DNA of 58,891 nucleotides from Lewinellaceae bacterium. GTDB lineage: Bacteria > Bacteroidota > Bacteroidia > Chitinophagales > Saprospiraceae. Below the pieces are notes generated by a model. It made no database searches, was not told the origin of the DNA, and worked only from the letters and a program-made list of their open reading frames with translations. Each line of letters starts with the position of its first letter. Positions within the stretch are counted from its first letter, which is position 1. Both the position numbers and the translations under genes were made by a program. The stretch spans positions 1 through 58,891 of the forward strand of contig JADJYW010000009.1 of assembly GCA_016719605.1 (NCBI GenBank), written 5' to 3'. Below are positions 8,397 through 20,049 of the stretch, piece by piece.

Positions 8397-11300
8397 ATGC
8401 GATTTATCTTCCTGCTCGCCTTCGGTGTTGCACTCGCGGCACCCCTTGCTGCACAACCCTTCAGCACCTTTTTCAGCACCTTCGACGCCGAACGCGGCAG
8501 CGTGGTGGCGCCCGCCGCCGGCGGCAACCTTTAGCTCGGCGGCCAAAAGGACGAACGGACCCTGCTGGTCAAACTGGACCCCGAGGGAAAACTCCTCGAA
8601 AAACACAGTATCGGTTTCGAAGGTGCGGACCTCGACCTGGAACACCTCATGGACCTGTTCGAGGGCAGCGACGGCACGCTCGTCGGTTGTGGCAATTTTG
8701 AGGGCGACAACCTCGGGCGCGGTTTTGTATTTCGCTACAATCCGGCCACACGCCAAATGCTTTGGGCGCACATCGTGCGCAGCGGCAGCATCAATTACCT
8801 GCTCGGGATCACCCAACTCGGTACCGGCGGCGACTATGTGCTATACGGGCAAACCCTCACCGCCGGCCTCCGGGATGCGGAGTTAATGCTGCTCAACCGC
8901 AACACCGGTCTGATCGTACCCGGAAAAGCCGGCCGGATTGACCTCGGTCGCACCGACCGTTTCTACCAGGTGGTGTACCACGACGGCGCACTCTACGCCT
9001 GCGGGCATCTGACCGTTGGCGCCGGCATTGACGGCTATGGCCGCACGCGCCATGCACTGTCCAGACTGGATACCGCTACGCTTCAGCCCGTCTGGTCGCG
9101 TCTGGGGCCAATACCGACGAACACCCTGGCCAACCTGCAAGGCCGCGACCTGATTGTGGACGGCAATGCCCTCGTGTCCACAGGTAGCGGCGCCGCCAAC
9201 GACCCCGAACTGTTCTCGACGACGGTTTTTCTGCAAAAAAACGACCTGTCGGGCAATCTGCTCTGGGCGCGGCAGTACGACCTGCCGGAGTGGAACGGCG
9301 AATTCGCCGAAGATGTAATCACTTTGCCCGACGGCTACCTGCTGTACGGGCACGACTTGTTGAGCGACACCAGCCGCCTGTTTCTCCTGAAAACCGACAA
9401 GGACGGCAACCCGATTTCAGCGGTGAAAATTGATTTTGACTACAACGACGAGTTTCCCGACTTCCCTGCCCGATCCAAAATCCGGCGCTTTGGCGACGCC
9501 CTTTTCCTCACGGCGCTGAGCCAAAATGCCGTGGGCCAAACGCAGGGTATTTTACTCAAAACCGACCTGAACGGCTTCGCAACCGATTCTTGTGACTACC
9601 TCCAAAACACAGATGTTGTAACGGTGCAAATGCAACAGCCCGTGAGCGAAGCCGTGGTGCCGGCCGTTTTAGCCAGTACGGCAACACTGACTTCTGCGAA
9701 TGTTTCCATAACCCTGCCCGACGTGACGTTCAGTAAAAAATGCGGCGCCACGGGCACCTGCCCAACCCTGCCCGACCTCAAGGCAACACTGGATTCAATT
9801 GTTTGCGTGGACGGTAACCCGCTCCTGTATTTCACCGTGTGCAACATTGGTGGGCAACCCTACGACGGCTCGTATTTTTTCTATATCTATGATAAAAACC
9901 CACTGACCGACACAGCCAGGCTACTTACCGGCGTCATTGCTTCCGGCGATCAACCCATTTTGCCGGGCGATTGCTACGGAGGATTTCCGCTGTCATCCGA
10001 CGTGATCGCATCCATGCCGTTCGAATTGGATACATTCACCAAATTTTACAGCCTGATTGGCACCACGTTCTCCGTACAGCCCCCCATCCCGCTCAGCGGT
10101 TTTCCATACGCACCTAACCTGCCGGAATGCAGTTACCTGAACAATCTCGACAGCATCAGCGTACCGAAGCAACTGTGCGGCGATTGCAAAAACCCGGTGA
10201 CTTTTGTCAAAAAACTGGGTGACCCGCAGCGCCGCGAACTGGCTTTCAGTATGTGCGCCACCGACGACGGCAATGTGTATGTAGCAGGCAAACAGGACGA
10301 AAACCCGATGATCGCCAAAATCACTACGCGCGGCGAACAAATCTGGGTGCGCAACTTCCCGCCCATCCACCCCGCGGAACCCATCGAATGGGCCGAGATC
10401 ATGGAGGACTCCGACGGCATGATCGTGGTGTGTGGCACCGAAGGTTCCTCGCCTTCCAACCGCCGTGCCATCGTCATGCGCTACGACCCGGTCGCGGGTG
10501 CAGTGCTCTGGTACAGGCGTTACGCCGGCAATCTGCCCGAAGCATCGTGCATCGTGGAGAAAAGCCCTGGCGGGAATTACCTCCTGCAAAACAACTACCA
10601 ACAGATCCTCAACGGGACACTTAGCGCCCGATCACAGTTTCTGGAAATCAGCCGCGCGGACGGCAACGCGGTAGGCTCTGAAGTCAGCTACGTCGGCCAA
10701 AACAACCTGCGTCTGTCGGGTATGGTATTGAACAACGGCTACCTGTACAGCGTGGGTAGCTGGAGCATCAACGCCACCAACGAGATCCGGCCGTTCTTTA
10801 CCAAAATTTCGCCCGGCACCCTTATTCCCGAATGGGCGCAGATACAAGTACCGGATACAACGACAGGCAACGTGACCTCCTTTTCGCCAAGTGATATGGC
10901 GTTCGACGGCGACATCGCCATCATCGCAGGAGGCGGACAAATAAACCCCGCAGGGCCCAACCAGGGCGTGTTTACCTATCTGGAAAAACACAATCCCGAC
11001 GGCTCGCTTGCCTGGATGAAACGCTACGACATGGAAATGTGGCCCGAGGAAGTGCTGGCAATCACGAATGCCTACATCGTTTTTGGCCGAATGGCGGGCA
11101 GCAACCGCTACGGCATGCTCAAGACGGACGTGCACGGCAATGTACTCCAGGCCCGCGTGCTGACTGCCGCGCCGCAATCTCCCAACTTCGTCGCGTTCCC
11201 AAACCGCCAGAGCCTGGCGCTGCGCCTGCCCTTGCAACTGCTGCTGCTCGACCACACCTGGGAGGCCAACGAAAGCGACATGGTACTCGTGCGCACCGAT

Positions 11301-14300
11301 TTGAACTTCGGGGTGGACGGTGATTGTGATTTGTTTCAAAGCGTACCGGTCGGCAGCCAAACCCTGCTCGCCCAAACACAGAACGCACCACTTGGCATCG
11401 AAACCAATACGCCACCCAGCGCCGGCACCACCGCCACCGCCAATTTCCAAACGGATTCGCTGCCGGTGCGCAAGTTGTGCCCCGCCTGCCCCTGCGAAGG
11501 CAAACCCGACGTCTCGTTCGGAGTGGCCTCCATTTTTTGCGCAGCAGACAGCACGCATGCGTACCGCACCAAAACTTGCAACGCCGGCGACGCTGCCGTG
11601 ACCACGCCCGTCGAGGTGGTTTTTTATGACAAAAATCCGCTGACGGAAACCGCGCAGGTGTTGTGGAGCATCACCGTGAACCAGCCTGTCGGCCCGGGTG
11701 CTTGCGTGGAAACGGCCGAGTCGTTGCCCACCGTGGCAACCCAGTATGCTAAAATCTACACCTTCGCGGGGGTACCGGCCGGTACGTCCACGCCGATTGA
11801 CCTGAATCTGCTGGCGGCAGATTCGGATTTTCCCGACTGCCAATGGGCGAACAACCTCGACAGTTTTGTGGTGCAAGCACCTGTTTGCGACGGCTGCGAG
11901 AACCCGACCACATTTTTCAAAACCATGGGCCGCGTGGACCAGTCCGAACTGGGCTACAGCCTGTGCACTGCCGCCGACGGTACCGTGTACATGGCCGGCC
12001 GGCAGGGCATAAATCCGATGATCACCAAAATGACGCCCAACGGCGACATACTCTGGGTACGCAATTTCCCGGCAGGTGGTGGCCCGTTTAATGAGACTGT
12101 GGCACTGGTTGAGATCATCGAAGACTCCGACGGCAAACTCGTCATGTGCGGCACCGAGGGCAAGTCGCCCAACTCCCGAATAGCCGTGGCCATGCGCTAC
12201 GACCCCGTGACCGACCAGGTGCTGTGGTACAACCGTTATATCGAACAAAACCCGCATGCAGCCGGTATTTTTGAAAAAACGCCCGGGGGGAATTTTGTGC
12301 TGCACGGATTTTCGGAGGAGTTTTTCCCGGGTGGGCCGCCCTTCGGCGGCTACTACAAGGCCCGTTCGCATGTGTGGGAAATCAACCGGGCTACCGGCGA
12401 GGTGGTGCCGCCGCTGCTCACCTATTTCGGCGGTACGCCGAGCGTTTATTTTTATGACATGGTGCAGCACAACAGCAACTTGTATGTGACGGGCAGCTGG
12501 CGAAATCCGGACGTATCCAACTCGGGCAGACCCATACTAGCCAAACTGTCGGCCATTGATGCCGCGCCGGAGTGGATCGTCGGTGTGCTTCCCGATACGG
12601 CGATACCGTTTCAGTTTGTTGGATTTTACAATGTTTTGGCCGACGGCGACCACCTGCTGGCAATGGGCGGCGGCGCCACCGACCTGAATATGCCCACGCA
12701 AAAAAACTATATTTTCCTCTCCAAATACACCCTCGACGGTGCTGTGCTGTGGATGAAAAGTTATGAAATCGCCGCCGCCGCAGAAGACATCGTGGTGCTG
12801 CCCGACGGCTATGCCATCTTCGGGCGTATGGAGGGCAACAGCTGGGTGCTGCTCAAAACCGATAAAGACGGCAACCTGCTCAAAACCCAAAAACTCACGC
12901 TGCCGGGAGCTGCAGGAACGACCTCTCGGTATTACCGCCAGAACCAGCTTCTGCGCCTGCCCAACCACCTGCTGGTTGTGGACGACTTCAAGGATGGCGT
13001 GTACGAAGACCTTGTGCTGTTCAAGACCGACTATAACCTGAATTTGGACGCCGACTGCGACCTGGTTCAGCCGGTTCAAGTGACCACCCAAACCTTGTCG
13101 CCGCAAACAAACCTGATCTTCACGCCGCACGAACCTTATGTTTTGGCGGCAGCCAAAGTGCCGGCCATGTTTCAGCCGGACTCGCTCAACGTCACGCGAA
13201 TTTGCCCCCAATGCCCCTGCACTGACAAGCCCGACCTCACTTGCCGGGTGGAAAACCTCACCTGTACCGCTGCGGGCGACGTGGTGGCCAAACTCCGCGT
13301 GTGTAACCCCGGGTTCGTAGAAACACCGGCCGGTTTCAACCTCACGTTTTACGACAAAAACCCGCTCACCGGGGCTGCCACACCGTTGTTTGCCACGTCT
13401 GTGCCCGTGCAGCCGGGCTTTGGCGATTGCATCGAGTACGAGTTGCCGCTGGGTTTCGACCCGAAGGGCTACGCCCAAATTTTCACCCTGGCCGGGGTGT
13501 GGAGCGATGTGCAGACGCCTGTGGCGCTTGACGGTTTTCCCTACCCGAACGGGTATGCTGAGTGCGATTACGCCAATAATCTGGACAGTATTGCCATAAT
13601 TCCGAATCTGTGTCAACCGGACTCCTGTGCGCCCAAGACTTTTTTGAATGTGTACGGCCAGGAAGAAAAGTCCGAAAACATGACCGCTTTGCGTGCCGCG
13701 CCCGACGGCAACCTGTACATGGCCGGCCGGAAGGGTGAGGGATTTGCGATCAGCAAAATGACCCCCACAGGCAGTGTCTTGTGGATCCGTACGTTCACAA
13801 CCACTCCGCAAGACGATGTTTTTCTCTCGGAAATTATCGTGGACAGCGAAGGTAAACTGGTAGGTTATGGCCGAAAGGGCACCAATACAGGCAACAAAAG
13901 TTTTGTGTTCCGGTACGATCCCGCCGCCAACCAAATTCTTTGGGCAAGGCAGTTGACCGAAAACACCCCTCTGGAGGGCGGTATTCTGGAAAAAACCACC
14001 GGCGGCAACTACCTACTCTATCATTCGCCCATCAGGGCCGGGTTTGCTATGAATAATGCCGAAATTCTTGAAGTGGATCGCGCTACCGGCCAGGTTTTGC
14101 CAACTTTTGCGAAGCGGTATGTGCAACAGGCCAATCAGATATTTGCCGACATGGTACTGCACGAGGGGGCGCTGTACGCCACCGGTTTTTCCGACTCCAT
14201 GCAGGGCAATACGCCGCTAAGGCGGATGATCCTGACCAAATTGGACGCCCAAACGGGCGATGTGCTCTGGTCGCGAACGGGTCTTACCGATCGGTCGCAG

Positions 14301-16319
14301 GCTTCCTGGTTCCGGGGTATTGACCTGATCGTGGACGACAACAGCCTCATAACCTTGTCCTACGGCACCGAAACGAGCAATGTAATCGGTATACCGGGAA
14401 ACCTCGTGCCCGTTTACCTGCACAAAACGACACTTGACGGAGAAGTGCTCTGGGCACAAAAATACCTGTTCACCGATCTGCCTAAAGAGGTAGTAGCGGT
14501 GCCCGACGGGTATATTATCCTTTGCGGATATAATGAAAGACACTTGTTGAAAACCGACAAGACGGGCAATCTGCTGGTTTCCAAAGCGCTGAGCAACCCG
14601 CTCTATTTTTCCTCCAGCGCTGCCAACATGCCGAAAAATCAAATTGAACGCATCGGTTCATCCCTGTATGTAGCCGACTATACCGCCCGGGCCGGTGTCA
14701 TCGGCCAATACACCACCTTGCTGAAAACGGACCTGAACCTGAATGTGGAGTTCGATTGCGGGCTGGAAATTTTTCCCTTGCAGGAAGCGGCTATGACAAA
14801 CCCGGTTCTGGTAGCGACACAGCAAACTATGTTGCCCGGCACCGTGAGTGCACAGGTAGTCGGTACGACGTATGCCCCGGGGGCAATGATCGCCGATTTC
14901 GCCTGCCCGTTCTGTCCCAAGCAACTCTGTACCGATAAACCCGACCTTGGCCCCGACCGCATCCTTTGTGCCGGGCAAACCGCCACGCTGGACGCCGGTA
15001 GCGGGTTCGCTGCCTACAACTGGTCGAATGGTCAGGCAACGCAGACCTTGCCGGTGACCACAACCGGAATCTATATCGTGGAAGTAACCGATACCTGCGG
15101 ACAAACCCTGCGCGATACCGTGGCCGTAACCGTGCTGCCGCAGCCTGTCCCCACGACGTTGACCATCCAGTTCTACCCCGGCGACACCATCATCCTCGCC
15201 GGTACGGCCTACACCCAGTCCGACACCGTGGTGCAAACCCTGCTGACTGACGACGGCTGCGATTCGATAGTCACCACCATCCTGCAACTGGTGGTCACGA
15301 ACGTGGATTTGTCCTGCCCGGGCGACCTCACGGTGCCGGTACCGGCCAACCAGTCCTCGGTGAACCTGACCTACCCACTGCCCACTGCAACGACCGATTG
15401 CCCCGATCCCGACATTGCGCTGACCGTCTTGCAGGGTTTGCCCGTTGGCGGCACATTTTCTTTAGGCAATACCCTGGTCTGCTACGAGGCAGCCAATCAC
15501 TGCGGCATCCGCGACACCTGTTGCTTCACGGTCACCATACAGCCGGCGGCCGACGAGGTGGCTTGCGATGTGAAAATTCCGCCTGGCGGTTGCATCAAAT
15601 ACGAATTGCTCAGCATCCGGCTGGACGCGCTTGGGCGGCCCCGCTACCGCATGCGGCTGACCAATACCTGCGCCAGTCCGTTGAAGTTTGTGTACTTCCA
15701 GTTGCCCAACGGCATGACGGCCAAAGCGCCCGCCGAAGGCGCTACCTACCCGGCGCCCGGCGGCAATACCTACCTCGTGCGCAATCCGAACGCGTCGCCC
15801 TTTCACTCCATCCGATTCAAACCCCTTTCGGGAAATTTGAACAACGGGGAAAGTGACATTTTCGAGTACACCTTGCCGAAGCAGGCACAACCGGCGTACG
15901 TTTTGGTTTCGGCAAAATTAGAAGACAACAGCACGACCCAGGCGCACCTCAATACGTTCAGTTGCCCCGTGTTGCCGTATGTGGCAGCCGCACCCCCGGC
16001 CCCTCTCCAAAGTAGAGGGGAGGAGCGTCAATCTGTCATCGCTCCCTTCTCCTTTGGAGAGGGGCCGGGGGTGCGGCTGCGCCCCAACCCGACGGGTGGT
16101 TTGCTGTTCGTTGATCTCCAGGCGGCGCAAGATCAGCCGGTTCTGGTGCAGGTGCTGAATACGCAGGGACAGCTGGTGCTGGAAGGGCGTTTTGAAATGG
16201 AAAATACCGGAATCCGTGTGCGTTTGCCCGACGGGTTAGCCAACGGATTGTACTACCTGCTGGTGCAGCCGCCGGGCAGCGGGCAACGGGTGGCAATGCG
16301 GTTTGTGCTGGAGCGCTGA
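8397..16319 (+). CDS. Giant four-unit T9SS-secreted protein with an internal amber codon
   Basis: The reading frame starts at an ATG followed by a signal peptide (FIFLLAFGVALAAPLAAQ) and would encode 2640 aa, but codon 46 is TAG (8532-8534, GGNL*LGGQKDE). Downstream the frame is open from 8649 for 2556 aa. Four tandem units of about 570 aa each combine a propeller-like region (NVYVAGKQDENPMIAKI, YMAGRQGINPMITKM, YMAGRKGEGFAISKM) with a Cys-rich spacer (CPACPCEGKPD, CPQCPCTDKPD) and a beta-sandwich containing FYDKNPLT. Then come a SprB-like segment (CAGQTATLDAGSGFAAYNWS), an HYR-like domain (about 2300-2380), a conserved-repeat sandwich, a palindrome-encoded linker (about 2530-2561) and a T9SS sorting domain (LRPNPTGGLLFVDL...GLYYLLVQ). 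Likely a surface or matrix protein of unknown ligand. Re-initiation after the stop would lack the signal peptide. A sequencing error or nonsense mutation are both possible. Confidence 0.8.
15985..16079. repeat. In-frame palindromic element before the T9SS domain of the giant gene
   Basis: Perfect 27-base inverted arms at 15985-16011 and 16053-16079 (tip CAGCCGCACCCCCGGC) enclose a 41-base centre that is itself partly palindromic. The insert is translated as a low-complexity linker (APPAPLQSRGEERQ...PFSFGEGPGVRL) directly before the sorting-domain start LRPNPTGG. Confidence 0.9.
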
Positions 16320-16391
16320 TGCTTGTTCGCTTGTTGCACCACGATTGCCGGTCGGGCTTTTGCCAGGTGTTTTGTTGTGGCGCGGTGAGGA

Positions 16392-18006
16392 TCACCCCCC
16401 TTTCAATAAATTGATACTCACCGTCGCCAAATCCGAGTCCGGGAATTTGCAGAAGTGTTCCGGATCGGGGAAAAGACCGGCCTCGGCAGCGGTCTGGTTG
16501 AAAATATCCACTTCGAGGATGTACTGGTCCGAGAAACCGTGGGTGGCATCGTAGGCTGTAGCGGCGGTGCGCCCGAGGTTGGCGGCCGTGCGCCGGGGCG
16601 GCACGGTGTGCAGTTCGATGACGAGCAGGCCGAAGCGCTGGACGTACGGTGCCCAGCGGCGCAAGTGCTGGAGCAAGCCGGCTTCCGCGTCGTTATTGCT
16701 GATTCGGGCGCCCCGGTAGGCGTAGGCCCCGGTGGAGTTGCTGGCGCGGTCCAACGGCTCGGTGGGCGGTTCCCAGGGGCGGTTGTGGTCGAGAAAGGTG
16801 CGCACATTGAGCAGGTCTTCGAGCGCGATACCGTAGTCGTCGCGCAGGTCGCGGGCCAGCAGGTCGGGCCGCCCGATGTCGCCCCAGATGACCTTGGCCC
16901 AGATGTCGGCTTTGGTGAGGTTGGCGCGGGTGACGCGCAGGGCCACCTCGTTGAAGTCGGCGCCGACGAGGAACAGCGGATGCTCGTCGAGCATTTGTCC
17001 ACGCAGGGTGCGCTGGGCAATGACCTCGAAGATGTGCTGCAGGAAGGCGCCGTTGCCGCAGCCCATGTCCACGATACCCTTGGGTTGCTCGTCCAATGGG
17101 CGATTGAACAGGTCAATGACTACCTCGTCTATTTTTTTGAAATAGGTGGTGTGCGCACCGCCGCTGCCCCACACGTTCATTTCACGGTCTACATGTTGCT
17201 CGGGCGAGCCGGGCGGGGTGTCCCACAGGATTTCGGGATTGCCGAAAATGAGTTCGTCCAAGTTTCGGAAGGTGGGGATATACGACACCGTGACCCCGTA
17301 GGCGCTGGCCCTTCGGGCAAAAAACAAACCCGTTTCGGTGAACCGATAGGTGTGGCCTTTTTTCAAACCAGCCGAGAAAGGCAAAAAAGTCGAGAATCTT
17401 GTCGAAGCTCTCGGCGTCCTCGTGAAATTCCTCGGGCTTGAACGAGGCCTCCATGAAGTATTTGTGAAACATGCCGCCCATGCCGAGCGCCACGATGCTG
17501 GGGCCGATGGCAATGCCCTCGATATGCCGCAGCACCTGCTCCTGGATACGCCGGGTATCGGGGTCGTCGGCCGGCTGGATACCGTAGTTGTCGCGGTATT
17601 TTTTGAAAATGCGTTCCAGCACGGTGAAGGGCGCGCGCTCGAATTTTCTTTTGTGAAAACGCCCGGAGAAGCGCAGGAGGTCCACCACGTCTTTGTACAA
17701 CCGGCACAGGTCGAAGGCGGTGGCGCTGTGCGCGTTGGTGCGGTAGCAGACGCGGTTGGCGGCGTTGTCCACGGTTTCGTCGAGCCAACCCTGGGAACAG
17801 AGGACGCGGAGGGCCACGTTCAGGTAGCCTTCGTTGGCTTTGAATGTAGCGGCCAGCTCGGTTACATCGGCTTCGTTATGTTGCAGGAGGTAATCCAGAA
17901 CGCCTTTTTCATGCAGGGCGTAGGCGGTTGGAGCGGTAGCGATGCCGTCGAGGTGGCGGAAGATGGTGGAGCGCAGTTTTGCCTTGTCTTGTTTGGTCAG
18001 CGACAT
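16392..18006 (-). pseudogene. AprA-related SAM-dependent methyltransferase, one frameshift
   Basis: The 5' frame gives an N-terminal winged-helix-like region (HLDGIATAPTAYALHEKGVL, LAATFKANEGYLNVALRVL). The 3' frame gives the Rossmann methyltransferase with motif I GIVDMGCGNGAFLQHIFEVI and a conserved stretch ADIWAKVIWGDIGRPDL, then LNVRTFLDHNRPWEPP and LVIELHTVPP. The frames meet at a run of A on the coding strand (TTTGAAAAAAGGCCAC, near 17360), where one extra A explains the break (GWFEK-GHTYRF). The full protein would be about 537 aa. The sequence resembles the AprA-type MT2-like methyltransferases known from polyketide pathways, recognised from memory. No other natural-product genes adjoin it, so the substrate is open. 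Confidence 0.7.
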
Positions 18007-18157
18007 GGTAGGGTAGGGTGGTTGGTTCTGGGCAAAAGTCGGGAATTTTCAGGGAGGCGGAGGTGCAGGCTTTAAAACTATTCGCGGACATACTTTTCGG
18101 GACTTGCATCTACCTTTGCCGCCTTGCGCTATCCTGTCACGCAAACGTATAACCCGG

Positions 18158-18652
18158 ATGGAATTACAAATCATTCAGCGAAAAATACATGAAATCAGAG
18201 GGCAGCGGGTCATGTTGGACTTTGACCTGGCCGAACTGTACGAAGTGGAGACACGCGCCTTAAAGCAATCAGTCAAACGGAACACCCGCCGGTTTCCTCC
18301 CGATTTCATGTTCGAACTGTCTGAAAGTGAGATTGTGTTGCTGGTATCACAAAATGTGATACCATCTAAAAGCCGTTTGGGCGGAGCGCTCCCGTTTGCC
18401 TTTACGGAGCAAGGAGTTGCCATGCTTTCATCCGTTCTTCGAAGTAATAAGGCCATTGACACGAATATCGCGGTAATGCGAGCATTTGTTGCCCTGCGGC
18501 GTTACGCGCTCACGTTCGACGAAATTGCATCGAAAGTGCTGGAACACGACAAGGAAATTGCCGACATAAACGAAGCGCTCCGGCAGTTGGCCCCCGACGA
18601 ACCCGACCCGAATACCTGGGAAGGCCGACCGCGCATCGGGTTTAAAAAATGA
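18158..18652 (+). CDS. ORF6N domain-containing protein
   Basis: 164 aa beginning MELQIIQRKIHEIRGQRVML. The ORF6N domain covers roughly residues 5-90, with the typical block DFDLAELYEVETRALKQSVK, RFPPDFMFELSESE and PFAFTEQGVAMLSSVLRS. A helical tail (FDEIASKVLEHDKEIADI) follows. ORF6N proteins are common in phage and plasmid regions and in bacterial chromosomes and are presumed to bind DNA, but their role is not settled. The ATG at 18158 starts directly at the domain. The gene stands alone, divergent from the methyltransferase; no other phage genes are near. Confidence 0.85.
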   Translation: MELQIIQRKIHEIRGQRVMLDFDLAELYEVETRALKQSVKRNTRRFPPDFMFELSESEIVLLVSQNVIPSKSRLGGALPFAFTEQGVAMLSSVLRSNKAIDTNIAVMRAFVALRRYALTFDEIASKVLEHDKEIADINEALRQLAPDEPDPNTWEGRPRIGFKK

Positions 18653-18771
18653 TATCCTCCGCTGCCGTCCGTATCCGTTTTCAAATTGGAGGTCGAAAAA
18701 AAAGCACAGTCGCCAATAAAACCGGGTGTTTTGGGTTCTCGCACACGCATTTTACTATCCTGCTATCGGCT

Positions 18772-19899
18772 ATGAAAAACACCCAAAACTTCTTCCTTTT
18801 CTGCTCGGGCGTCGAGCATTCCATTCTGGAACGCTGCCCCTCCGACGTAAACAAGTACGTCGGCATTGGCGCCACGGTATTCTTCACCGGTGTGCTGGCT
18901 TTCATTTCCTCGGGCTATGCGCTCTACACCGTGTTCGAATCGTACTGGGCCGCTATTCCGTTCGGGATCATTTGGGGCCTCATGATTTTCAATCTCGACC
19001 GCTACATCGTGCTGAGTATGAAGAGCAACGGCAGTTGGTGGCGCGATTGGCTCGTGGCGCTGCCGCGGCTTGCACTGGCCATTTTGCTCGCGCTCGTTAT
19101 TTCCAAACCGCTCGAAATGAAAATTTTTGAAAAAGAAATCCAGGCGGAATTAGTCACCATGGAGCAGGAGGTGTACAAACAACAGGAAGACGGCCTGAAA
19201 GCGCGGTACCAAAACCAAATCGCAGACGAACGCGCCCAAATTGATGCCCTGAAAGCAGAAATTGTGCTGAAAACCACCGCCCGCGACGCACTCGTGAAAC
19301 AGGCCGTACAGGAGGCCGACGGCACCGGCGGCTCCGGCAAAAAAAACCTCGGCCCCATTTACCTGGCCAAAAAAGCGGAAGCCGACAAAGCCCAGGCTGA
19401 ACTGGAGCAGACCACGGCCCTCAACCAACCGCTTATTCTGGAAAAAACAAAGGCCATTCAAGCGCTGGAAACCACCGTGCAAACCGAAATAACCGGCCTC
19501 CAGCGCTCCCGCTACAATGGTCTTGCCGCCCGCATGGAGGCGCTCTCCCGCCTGAGTGGAAAAAGCCTCGCCATTCTCTACGCCAGCCTGTTCATTACCC
19601 TGCTGTTCGTAGCCATCGAAACGGCGCCGATCATGGTCAAACTCATCTCCTACCGCAGCCCGTACGATTTCCTGCTGCACGAGCATGAGCATGTTTTTGA
19701 AATGGCCAACCTCGAATCCACCACCCTGCGCAGCAATACCGTGCGCAGCAAACTGCGGTACGATACCGAAACGGGTCACCACCTCACCCTGGCCCGAATA
19801 GCAGCAGAAAAGGCGCTGATTGACCACAAACTGAAAGAAAAACTGGAAAGCCTGAAAAGCAAACCATACAACTGGACCCTGGGAACAATGGCGGATTAA
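18772..19899 (+). CDS. DUF4407 domain-containing membrane protein
   Basis: 375 aa. Three membrane helices lie near the N-terminus (VGIGATVFFTGVLAFISSGY; IPFGIIWGLMIFNLDRYIVL; LPRLALAILLALVISKP). A long charged coiled-coil-like region follows (about 125-265, rich in K, E, A and Q, with the glycine patch TGGSGKKNLGP). A fourth helix (SLAILYASLFITLLFVAIET) and a cytoplasmic tail end the protein. This is the standard DUF4407 architecture; the function of the family is unknown. The ATG at 18772 gives MKNTQNFFLFCSGVEHSILE, the usual start. A hairpin terminator follows. Confidence 0.85.
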   Translation: MKNTQNFFLFCSGVEHSILERCPSDVNKYVGIGATVFFTGVLAFISSGYALYTVFESYWAAIPFGIIWGLMIFNLDRYIVLSMKSNGSWWRDWLVALPRLALAILLALVISKPLEMKIFEKEIQAELVTMEQEVYKQQEDGLKARYQNQIADERAQIDALKAEIVLKTTARDALVKQAVQEADGTGGSGKKNLGPIYLAKKAEADKAQAELEQTTALNQPLILEKTKAIQALETTVQTEITGLQRSRYNGLAARMEALSRLSGKSLAILYASLFITLLFVAIETAPIMVKLISYRSPYDFLLHEHEHVFEMANLESTTLRSNTVRSKLRYDTETGHHLTLARIAAEKALIDHKLKEKLESLKSKPYNWTLGTMAD

Positions 19900-19910
19900 A
19901 GACAAGCCAC

Positions 19911-19949
19911 AAAAAAGACCGGCCTCTTCGTTCAGAGGCCAGTCCTTTT
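19911..19949. terminator. Bidirectional rho-independent terminator
   Basis: GACCGGCCTCT and AGAGGCCAGTC form an 11-base stem with one mismatch and a 6-base loop. It is flanked by AAAAAA on the left (a T run when read leftwards) and CTTTTG on the right. It sits between convergent genes and can serve both the DUF4407 gene and the ScyD-like gene. Confidence 0.8.
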
Positions 19950-20049
19950 GTACATTACATGCTTCAATGTAAATTATTTCGAGCGCGCAGTCCGAAGTAG
20001 TTTCTCTGAAACCTTGCCCTTTTGCCTTTTGCCCCTCGCCAACTCTTGT

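Noticed and set aside
8163..8534. Separate small gene upstream of the giant gene
   Set aside because: From 8397 it is simply the signal peptide and first residues of the giant protein up to its amber codon; the part before 8397 lies in the MITE-like repeat.
10632..15287. Long antisense open frames opposite the giant T9SS gene
   Set aside because: They are complements of a GC-rich coding frame, with high Arg/His content and no family features.
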